Shown: positions 21,547 to 30,693 of the stretch, one piece after another | How positions within the stretch are numbered: the stretch's first letter is position 1 | Layout of the letters: each line of letters starts with the position of its first letter | Source of the DNA: Dinochytrium kinnereticum | Lineage: Eukaryota; Chytridiomycota; Chytridiomycetes; Chytridiales; Chytridiaceae | Direction of reading: 5' to 3' | DNA length: 32,186 bases | NCBI GenBank assembly: GCA_027604005.1 | Contig: JADGJT010000118.1 | Span: 27,083-59,268, forward strand | Notes under the pieces: generated by a model | What the model saw: only the letters and a program-made list of their open reading frames with translations | Told to the model about the DNA's origin: nothing | The model's database searches: none | Position numbers and translations under genes: made by a program

Positions 21547-22017
21547 CGCCAATGAACAGATGCGAGTGAGGGTGATGAGGAGATCAGGTGCGAAGTCCTC
21601 CGCAGAAAGGCGGGAGTGCACACTGCGGTGATGGATGGATGGATGAATGGATGGATGGATGGATGGATGGATGGATGGATGGATGGATGGATGGATGGAT
21701 GGATGGATGGATGGGTGGATGGATGGATGGATGCAGCTGTTGCGCGTTGAGTAGCACACAATGTATGCCATTGTCCTTGATGGAATATTTTAATGTTAAA
21801 ATACTCCAAGATATTATCAATATCTCGACTGGGCGTGCAAAACTTCTGTCGAAAGTTCTCTCCCTCTTGAGTTCAAGCTCAACCAAGGTTCAACCCTCCC
21901 ATCGCCATCCGCACCCACTTCAGCCATCCTTGAAGCATCGCTCTCTGCCCGCCATTCATCCTCCCCCACAAGCAAGCTATCTCACGCATCTCACCCTAAT
22001 CGAAAAAGGATCACAGG
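21547..22017. promoter_or_regulatory. Divergent intergenic region, RasGEF / MLKL-like gene
   Basis: 471 bp between two divergent starts, expected to hold both promoters. Its main visible feature is the (GGAT)n tract at 21630-21733. The part next to the MLKL-like gene (about 21880-22010) is C-rich and pyrimidine-rich, like other leaders here. Confidence 0.6.
21630..21733. repeat. (GGAT)n tetranucleotide microsatellite
   Basis: About 26 tandem GGAT units, with a variant GAAT unit near 21643 and a GGGT unit near 21714. Because four bases repeat over three codons, it is open in frames on both strands (HPSI repeats on minus, WMDG repeats on plus). The minus frame is continuous with the RasGEF coding frame. 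Confidence 0.95.
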
Positions 22018-24169
22018 ATGGTCATCGGCCTGGATATCCTCATCGGCAGCGCCAGGACGTTTTACGAGATATACAGGCTATGCGAGCAGAGAAAGACAAA
22101 CGATGCCGCCATCACCCTGCTCAAGGAGCGCATCGAAACGCTGGTAGCAAGTGTCGAATCCCTTGCTCAATCATCGGACGTGATCGAAACCGCCTTTCAA
22201 GCGATGCAAGAGTTGGTGCGTAGGCTTCAGGCCGCTGTGTCGAGTGCTAGAATGATCATTGAGAGATACGCAGAGTCAGGTGTCGTCAAGCGAACGTTTT
22301 TCTCCGGCGGGCATAGAGATCGTCTTATGAATGTTAGCAACGAACTCAATGGATGCGCTGCCGACCTAAACCTTCTCATGACCTTGAGGGTCTACGCCGA
22401 TGCCGAGTCACAGGAAGAGAGAGTCATCAGAGAGGAACGCCTCTACACGGAGATGGCTGCGATGAACGAGAGGTTCATCCGCGCTCTTGAGCAGGATGCA
22501 TCAAAATATGACTCGATATCCAGGGCCATTAGCAATGCAGATTCAACCAACCAGCAGCTTCATGCAGATAGTCTGCGTCAAATGAGGGAGGTTGGGGACG
22601 GGATCCACATTCGCCTCAACGACATGGAGCGGCAGCTTCAAAAGCGCATGAAGGCCTTCAGTGTCACTCAGATAAAGTCCATCGACAAGGTGCAAGTCAA
22701 GGACTATGTTACCCTCTTTGAGGGCCGCCATATTATCCAACGCTGCGAGTTTAACGACGGCGACATCTCCCTTCCCTGCATCTTCAAGTACATTAACCCC
22801 GGCAACCAGCGTATCATTGGGTTCAGGGAGGTCAGCGTTGCATCGACTGAGATGGCCGTCCTCAACATGCTCAAGGTTCACCCATACTTTCCAAAAATTA
22901 TTGGTCGGTTTGAGAGGGATCCCAACTCGGTTGGTCTGTTAATGGAGTACATTGGTGATGGGGAGAAACCTGTTACTCTTCGCGAATACCTTGTGAACAA
23001 TATGGTCGAATGGAGCGAGCGGCTGAGGTTTATGCGTCAACTAGTTTCCGCTGTTGCGTTCATGCATAAGCAGGGTATAATTCACTGTGGCATAAACAGT
23101 AACGACATTTTGGTTCGGAAGGACCCAGAATATGGATCTTACATCAAGGTAGGTCCAGCAATCACTTCTTTTCTATTAAAGTCTTCACATACTTGTTTCT
23201 TTTTTTTTTGCTCCTCTTCTCAAAAGCATTAACCCAAACTTTTCTGTTTTGTGTGCCCTTTACTTTCCTTAGCTGATCGACTTTGACCGCGCCTTTATCC
23301 TCGGAGCTGACACCGTGAACCCCATAGCTGACTCTGATTCCCGCGAAGACGAGCACCCCTACTTTGCCCCAGAACTCTTTCAAAATAGCCACCCCTCCTT
23401 CTCCACCGACATTTTCGCCGTCGGTACTATCCTGTGGGAGCTCGCGTACTGCTCTGTACCATTTGAGCACATCCCCCCTGCATCCGTTCAGAGCCTGATC
23501 CTTTCAGGTGAACGCGAGGGACTCCCAAGTGGAAGGATGGAAAGCGCACCTAGTGAACTTACTGAGGTTATTCGGATGTGCTGGTCAAAAGACCCTGCTT
23601 TGAGGCCTACTGCCACGAGACTTGATGAGGCGACGTTTGACGTTTACCGATGTGACGTTGCGACTGCGAGGAAGATAAAGAGCGGTTCGGTTGGAGAGCC
23701 AGGGGTTCCTGTGTCGATAAAGGATTGGAGAGAGGAGTACCTACGTATTCGATCAGGACTTAGTTCGGAGGACCTTGTATGCGTTCGCGTTATTTCGTCG
23801 TTCTGGAGCGACCCTAGACTTCCACCGTCATATCTTCCTTCTGACCCTCATTCCCGACAGCATAACGCCTATAAGTGGTTGCAGTATGCTGTTGATAACT
23901 TTGAGTATGGGGGGGCCGCTTATGAGATTGCTAAGCATTACTTTGGGGGTATTAAAAGTCCCGATGGGCGGGAATGGTTAACGAAGGCCAAGAACTATGG
24001 GCACCCCATGTCTACACTTGAGCTTGCTCGTTATAAGTATAAAGAAGAGGGAAGCTTGTCCAGAGAAGACTATCAGAAGACGGGGAGGGAGATGGAGACT
24101 TTAAGTAAGCTGAGAGACAAGCTTAGCGAGCAGCGACAGATTCAGAGGAGGGGCATTACGACCTTTTGA
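22018..24169 (+). CDS. MLKL-like helical-bundle / pseudokinase / Sel1-repeat protein
   Basis: A 675-residue protein in two exons, 22018-23148 and 23273-24169 (phase 0). Residues 1-125 form an all-helical N-terminus (helices near 5-22, 29-50, 54-86 and 98-124) that resembles the four-helix bundle of MLKL and fungal HeLo-type cell-death domains. A charged coiled-coil brace follows (about 130-215). The kinase fold spans about 222-505: beta-3 Lys in PCIFKY (Lys 257), then HCGINSND in place of HRDLKxxN. Catalytic Asp is Gly 358, catalytic Lys is Asn 360, and the metal-binding Asn position is Asp 363. DFG reads DFD (380-382). APE (409-411) and the late Arg (488) remain. It is therefore probably a pseudokinase. 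Residues about 570-640 ([40 protein letters not shown]) look like Sel1 repeats. Animal and plant MLKL proteins permeabilise membranes; that role here is inference. The N-terminal fold call is moderate. Confidence 0.75.
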
Positions 24170-24563
24170 GTCTTCTGAATAGCTCTCTTGTTCTTTTCTA
24201 CATATGGCCCCTGATTTCCTTCCATCTTATTGTATCTCTACAACGTTGAATACACACAAATATACACCTTTCTTCCTTCGGATTCACTACCTACTTATAT
24301 TATCACACATTTGTAGCATTCAAAACAGTCTAGAAGGAAGTTCCTGCAATCATGAACAATAGGAATGAATGATCATGGTAGAAAAGAAAGGATTAGTAAA
24401 TACCTTGTATTCAGTTAATTTAGCTTATACCTGAGGTTTATACTTCAGTCATGGCTTTTGCCAGTGTTTTTGGTCTCACCAAAGTCCTGCCTCTTTTTGC
24501 GCCAGTTTTTCATTCAGAGGGATAATTGAAGACCTAAATCCTGACATTCTTTGACAATTCGGC
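24170..24563. other. Intergenic region
   Basis: 394 bp between the MLKL-like gene and the giant membrane protein gene, AT-rich, without a tRNA-like fold or family-like open frame that I can see. It holds the 3' end of one gene and the promoter of the next. Confidence 0.5.
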
Positions 24564-27500
24564 ATGACAAGTCTTTGTGATGTGGTGCGAAACATCACCG
24601 TCGAGAACCTCCAAAGCAGCAGGAGGTGCGCACCCAGCCAGCTGAGCGTCAACGGGTCTTTTGAGCCTTGGATATCCTTCTACTCTCAAGTGCGTACAGC
24701 ATATTTATTTTTTTCTTCCTGCGACCCTCTCTTCTAAGACTTACCTCCAACTTGTCTTCTCACCATTCCAGATTGGATTCACGATATCCCATGCAATTCT
24801 ATCGCTCTTCACCATCCTTATCGTAGTTATATCATTCATCAAAACTCGTAAAAACTGGCAAGGCCTGACAGGGTTGCTGGATTGGAAGAGCTTGTCGGAC
24901 TCGCAAATCGTTTACCTGATCATTTACGGCCTGGCTGTAGGACTCTCTTTGAGTGAGTTTCACCTCAGCTGATAACCTTCCATCCGGTTAACATTTTTCA
25001 ACCTTACCCCAGGTTTCATGGCAGCCTTTACCCTTTTTCTGCATAACATAAGACAAGGATGGTTCATGAGTTCAACACTGTGCGATATCTTCTCGTTCGG
25101 TATTCAAGTCTGCTCGTTTTCACTTGGTCTTCGGTCTCGCCATAGAGAAGGGAAAGTGTATCGACGAAATTCCAACGTTCTGGCAGCACTTATTGTAGGA
25201 TATGTTGTTCCTGCTCTTGTTTATTTGATTGTTCAAGGAGCCCATGCTTCAAATTTTGGGGATTATGGCATGGGCAGGACGGCATTTTATGCAAGTGTAG
25301 GGTTTTGGGCATTGAGGTTTTTGGTCGCATTTGGGTGTGTGTTTTTCACACTATCGTTACCGCAAAAGTCAGCGTTTAAAGATGTTAAGGTGATGTTAAG
25401 AATGGATTATTCGATCTTCTAAATATTTCTTGGCAATTCAACAGATTGACATATATAATCACATACTATCTGCTGCAACGATTATCACTAGCCTTTTACA
25501 CGTTCTTATATCACTTGAACTCTTTTGCCCCCAAATACCACCCTTCACTCACCCCTCAATGCGTTATATGGAATGGTTCTACTTCACCTTCCTCGCTTCG
25601 CTGATGGTCTTCTTGACTTTTCAATCTGAAAACCTCTCTAGCACATATCCTGAAACCCCCATCATCCACTTAGCCAACGATATCACTCGGATCGACTTAA
25701 AGCCTCCACCAATTGCGTTTAAGTCCCAGCCAAACCGGGGAGGAATGAAACGACCCTCCGCTACGGCTGAGGAGATGATGCCGGGGTATATATCGCCTGT
25801 GGGTGTTAGATTAGAGTTTCAGGATTCTGCGCAAACTTTAGTGGAGGGCTCACCGAATCAGCAAGAGCAAGGCACCATTGTTCAAAGCAAGTCCATATCT
25901 CGTGCAAAGAAGAGAGAGAAAACTTCTAGATACATTACGTCAATTTACGCGCTGATGTTCTCTCTCGGGGTTTACTGCACCCATACAGTCGACATTGTTC
26001 TCATTAGCGGACCCTGGAAGGGTGTTCCAAACGCATTGACATCGTCTCTTGGTATCGCGCTTTTCTTTCACATCATGTTTGGGTGTATTGGCGCTGCAAG
26101 GACGCTTTCAACCTCTTGGATTCAGCGATTCGTTTTAGCGATTTTGTTTTGTGCACCAATAGCTATTACAGTGAATATTTATCGAAACCCTATTTTTGCG
26201 GCGCTGTTTTTGTGGCCTTACGCTGTAGCTTGCTATCTGGGGTTTATGATTCGAGGTGAAGCGAAGGATTCTGTTTCATTGCTTGATAGTGGGAGGATAC
26301 GAAAACAAATAGGGGCAGGGCTAAGGAGGAAAAAGCCGGTATTATCGAAAGATACCGAGAAGGATTTCAATGATATGGAACGGAACCGGCTGTTCAAACC
26401 TTTACCACCCATCCAAGACGCTCACCCTCAGCTGCAATCTTTTGCTCGGTGGATTTTTTTTTACATGATTTTGTACGCGTACATTGTTTCAATCGCATCA
26501 GGGTTATACCTCCCTATCGCGATTATGTTATGTTCTTTATCGTTTTTAGAGGCTGTAGGAGCTATAAAGAACACTGGATCATCGAAAACATATCTTTTGA
26601 TTTCTTTGGTGCTGGTTGTTGTTACAGCGACGGCGGTATTAGTTTTAGCACTTGCGCCGCTCATTTCAAAATTTTGGAAAGATGGTGATGTAAAGAGGGC
26701 GGCAGTATTGCTATCGTATGATGTCGGGAGGCTTGGGGAGACTAATTCGACTTCGTTGATTTCAAGAGGGGCTCTCGGATATTATATTCCCATGAGTGTG
26801 GGTCCCTTTTATTTTTGGTTTTCTTCATGTGGTTTCTTTGGGTTTAGAGATTGGTTTAGGTCGTTTTGGCTAACCTGATTGTTTTTCTCTATATAATTGT
26901 TTCTTTTCTCAACAATAGTTTAACTTGTCCGCGAGTCTTCCAGTTTTCTTAAAGATGCATTCGGCTGCGCAGGCTACGAATGGGAGTATTTTTATAGAGG
27001 TTTCAGAGGGGATGGATCAGCTATTCGCCCTCTCAAAGGTAAATGCTTTAAATGAAGTCAAAGACATTCTGCCCAACATATAACAGACAAATAGTTCCTA
27101 TGCAGAATGCCAGCAACGGTCCCTATAACACTCGTAGCGCTAAACTGGCGAAGCTTCTCACTCCTCCGAGAGCTTAACTATACCGGCGAAATCGGTATTT
27201 ACCATCCATTCGGAAGCTCGTCACCCGTACATATCCATGATCAAGACAGACCTATCCGTAGTCTCGACCTTATCCCTGCCGAAACGTTAATCTTAAATCC
27301 CTGGAACACCTTCTTCTTTCAGAAGTCCAATAAGAGAGCAGTGTCATTCACTTCTTCTCTTCCAGATGAGACTTTTTTATTGGCTTCTGGGTTAGCGGCT
27401 GGAGCAGAGGCCGTTGTTGTGAAAGATTTTGGACATTTGATGAGGTCTCTTGGGGTCTTGAAGTTGGATCCGACGAGGAAGTTAACGCTGACTGATGTTA

Positions 27501-30049
27501 ATACCTCTGCACCACTTGTCTTGCTTGACGTTACCAACACTGCTAGGCTGCAGAGCTTTTCTCCACAAGTCCCCTTTACTGTTAGGTGGACAGTGGCTTG
27601 TGCGATTGGCCCATTTATTCTTGCAATCTATGCCGCGGCGTTAGGGATGCATTACAAGCTTAAGAGGAAAGGATTGAAGGAATCGTTAAATGAAGGTGGG
27701 GGAAAAGAGGAAGGCTCTTTTATGGTTTGGAAAACTTCAAAAAGAACTACAAAGCAAGCCGTCGTTGTGACGCTTGAGACAGTCTGTGCGATTGGGTGGC
27801 TTTTGTTCTGTGTGGGGTTCGCCGTATCCAAAGCTCATCCCAATTCGCAACCTGCAACCAATACGACCAACAGCCTTGAAACTCAAAACATCACTTCACT
27901 TTTTACACGACCGTCGTTTGAAAAATACGGAACTGAAGAGATCAGTTCGGTTTTTACTATTACGGCTTCCCTATCAATAGGCTTCCACATGGCCGAAATG
28001 CTTCTGACAAAAAGATCTCGATGGCTCTCCCTCCTCTCTTCCCTATCTCTCACCATCTCATCTCTCACATCAGGTTTTATTGGCCGTGTTTATCTTCAAT
28101 CTTTTAACCAAATGGGGTTCTGGGACCGAGCGGGCCTAACGGGACTGGTGACCTACTTCTCGTTCAAAGCCCTGTCCATGTGTATCACAACTGCATGCCC
28201 TTGCAGATCGAGTTTGGACCAGGAACGGGTTGTAATGATTGTGGCGGGGTTTGTGGCTTTTGGGACTTTGGCTGGGGTGGTCGGGTTGGCGCGGAGTGCA
28301 GAGGGTATGATGAGCGGAGGGGGATTTGTGGTGGCTCTTTTGTTTGAGACATTAGCTGGATTGAGTTCTGCTTCGCTTGCTGGGTCTTCTTTTTTTAATC
28401 TGGGGTCCCTGAACGGGGGCTCGATGATGGTCTCAGTTCTGTGTATTGTTGTTGCGGGTGGTGTTATTGTGGATTCGGTTAAGTGGGTTCAAGATAATAG
28501 TGGCTGGGCTTATCAGATCGCTTTGATATTTTTTGGAGCGATTCTGGTGATTCTCTGCCTGGCCTCCACCATCTCACTTCGAATCTTTAACGCCCGGTCC
28601 GCATTGCAAAAGCTGGAAAGAAAGCTAGAAACTTATAGCAAGAAACTTGAATCTCAGTCCCCAGATGTCTTACATGGGCTTTACGCAGATCAAACGACTT
28701 TTCGAATTCCTTACGCATTCTCTGTGTTTGTCTTCGTCACTCATAATGCTATGTACTGGAGGATCTGGAAGTTTGGGGCGCTTTTGGCGGGAATTGGATG
28801 GATCTTGGTGCTGCCTATTGTGGGAGCAATGGATAGATTTACTACTTTTAGGGCCGTTACCACCATTTTGTACCTAATTTTAGGTCCTATCTCTATTGTT
28901 TCACTTGCATTTGCTCTTTCGGAGGATTCGCGGTTACTTGGAGCCACTGGGATCATCGCCGGCGCTATCTCTTGCTTTGCAGTGGGACCAACATTATTTT
29001 CAGCTGCGACGTCGTTGAGCTCCAAAGTTAACGTCAGCTATGAGGCCGCCGCTCTTGTCGGAGGGTTTATTTATTGCGTGGCCTTCGTCTCTATATCTTG
29101 CCCACTAATATTTCGCCTCGAGCTGAGAGAAGAATACCTTACATATTATCTTATTACCACCGGTGGAACTTTCCTTGCAAGCATTTTCCTTGCCGTTTCG
29201 ATGGGGGTATGGGCTCCCTTAGGAAAAATGAATGCAAGTGAATCTGGAATCTTAATCTTCGGATGTGCTTTCGCCTTTTTCTGCTCGTGCCTCCAGATTA
29301 CGTCTTTGGTGTGGAAGGGTCTCCTACCGCCTTCCAAGTTCGCCTTCCTGCCTCAGGCAGCCATGTTTTCTCTGCTTGCTCTGTTTGGTATGCAGACTAT
29401 GCTGGCAGCATCAACGATTAATGGCTGTACGGATCAGAGGTGTGCGATTGGACCAGCTCTCACATGCTTAGGTGTTGCCATCTACTCTATAACATTTGTG
29501 GTGTGGCTTGTGATCTATGTATTCCATAGCGACCCATGGGTAGATGAAACGCCTATGATTTCAGCTGTCTCCGCAAGCGTTAGTGGAGATGTCTGGACAC
29601 GAAGCTTTCAGGCTGGGGAGAATTCGAGTGACTCTCTAGAGCGAACATCTGATAGGCTTGATGAAACTTTTAGAAATGCCGGGCATATACACTTCTCGGA
29701 CGAGAGTCTGTTGGTGGAGCAGATTAGGGATATGCACACACGAAATTTGGCTGGATATGTAGACACCGGCGAGAGCTACCGACAAACCCCTTCACCAAGT
29801 CCGAGGCCGAGCCCGAAACAGAGCACCGGACAGAGCCCGAGTCAGAGCCGGAGACAGAGTCCTAGCCAGAGCCCGATTCCGAGTACCCGACAGAGCCCGA
29901 GTCAAAGCCCGAGTCAAAGCCCGAGTCAGAGCCCGAGACAGAGTCCGAGGCAGAGCCCCAGGAATAGCCCGACACATAGTCCTGGACCTAGTCGGAGGCA
30001 GAGTCCCCCGCCAAGCCATTCGGTTCATGAGAGTGATAAATCTTCTTAA
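24564..30049 (+). CDS. Giant polytopic membrane protein, unrecognised family
   Basis: A predicted 1,694-residue protein in seven exons: 24564-24689, 24772-24952, 25013-25389, 25445-26797, 26919-27038, 27087-27118 and 27154-30049. Block 1: an N-terminus with NxT/S sites, then seven helices (about 43-290) whose basic loops (KTRKN, RSRHREGK, a cytosolic loop with RAKKREKTSR) give N-out topology, as in GPCRs. Block 2: seven more helices (about 392-635). Then a stretch of about 235 residues (636-872) with many NxS/T sites, predicted outside the cell or lumenal; its end (ETFLLASGLAAGAEAVVV, then APLVLLDVTNTARLQSF) is reminiscent of a PA domain. Then roughly 14-17 more helices and a cytosolic tail of Ser-Pro-Gln repeats. 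No family is recognised. Exon 6 and the 35-nt intron after it (GTCCCT donor, CTAAAC branch-like site, GAAG acceptor) are the weakest part. Otherwise the region would be two overlapping genes. Confidence 0.65.
29788..30035 (+). repeat. Coding minisatellite, Ser-Pro-Ser-Gln tail
   Basis: Degenerate 6- and 12-bp units of the form AGYCCGAGNCAG code about 80 residues of SPSQ, SPRQ and SPRP repeats at the C-terminus of the giant membrane protein. The repeat also leaves the antisense strand open, which creates a spurious minus-strand frame. SP dipeptides are typical proline-directed kinase sites. Confidence 0.85.
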
Positions 30050-30380
30050 CATACTGTACTTGTAGAATTGTGATTTATTAATTAAAGTACGTTATTCCCA
30101 AAGCAATAGCAATATGATACAATATTTCGCTATTGCATTGTTATTTGAGTATACGATATCTGTGGCGATACATATTCTTATATATACCACCTGACCTTGG
30201 CACCATACAGCCTTTTAAAGACCGACTTTGTGACCCCTGAAGTGGACAGCTGCGATGGTTGGTGAGAAGATGGTTTATTCCTAATACACTAGTGCCCCTG
30301 TCCAGCCTTAACAACAAAATAGAGAGAATCTGACGAATTATTAAAAAGCAAAGATTAATACTTTGTTCCAGCTCATATTT
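30050..30380. other. Intergenic region before the retrotransposon
   Basis: About 330 bp, AT-rich, between the membrane-protein stop and the likely start of the LTR. No coding or RNA feature was seen. Confidence 0.45.
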
Positions 30381-30388
30381 TCCCCAAA

Positions 30389-30693
30389 TGTGCAGGATCT
30401 ATTGGATCCTTATGTCATAGTTCACACTTCTTTCTTCTTGTCTCTTTCTCACTTCGTACCCCCTTGTGTTACTACTATAAGAACCCCCTCCTTTTCTTCT
30501 CTGAGCGGTATCTTTTCTTAGACCAGAACCGCTCACCCCCTGTCTCGTTTCCTCAGGTAGAGGGCCCTCACCTCAATAAACATCTTTTCTTAGACCAGAA
30601 CCGCTCACCCCCTGTCTCGTTTCCTCAGATTAAGAGTCTTGCCGCGGTTCCCCTCAAAAGGAGAAGATCGATCCCACCAACAAACCACCAAAC
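30389..30693 (+). mobile_element. Probable 5' LTR and leader of a copia element
   Basis: Upstream of gag there is a TATA-like TATAAGA at 30476-30482 and an AATAAA at 30575-30580, the order expected for an LTR promoter and poly-A signal. Possible left ends are TGTGCAGG at 30389 or TGTCATAG at 30413. The right end and primer-binding site could not be fixed, because the second LTR lies outside the window. Confidence 0.45.
30511..30628 (+). repeat. 46-bp direct repeat at 72-bp spacing in the LTR/leader
   Basis: Two identical 46-bp copies, 30511-30556 and 30583-30628, each start TCTTTTCTTAGACC and end CTCGTTTCCTCAG. They are separated by 26 bp holding the AATAAA. They lie about 30 bp downstream of the TATA-like box, so the repeat would be at the start of the transcript. 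The polypyrimidine-CAG ends look like splice acceptors. Confidence 0.9.

Noticed and set aside
21547..21771. RasGEF start at the upstream Met 21771
   Set aside because: The extra residues are mostly the translated microsatellite (HPSI repeats); the Met at 21546 begins a normal low-complexity N-terminus.
27107..30049. Separate gene starting at ATG 27107
   Set aside because: It would overlap the upstream reading frame by about 20 bp, and its first residues look unlike the rest; a small intron joins both parts in phase. Kept as an open question in the findings.
29792..30052. Antisense open frame of Arg/Leu/Thr repeats
   Set aside because: It is the reverse reading of the SPSQ-coding repeat, with no start context or homology.
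30511..30628. CRISPR-like repeat-spacer pair
   Set aside because: Only two repeats, in eukaryotic retroelement sequence; better read as an LTR/leader duplication.
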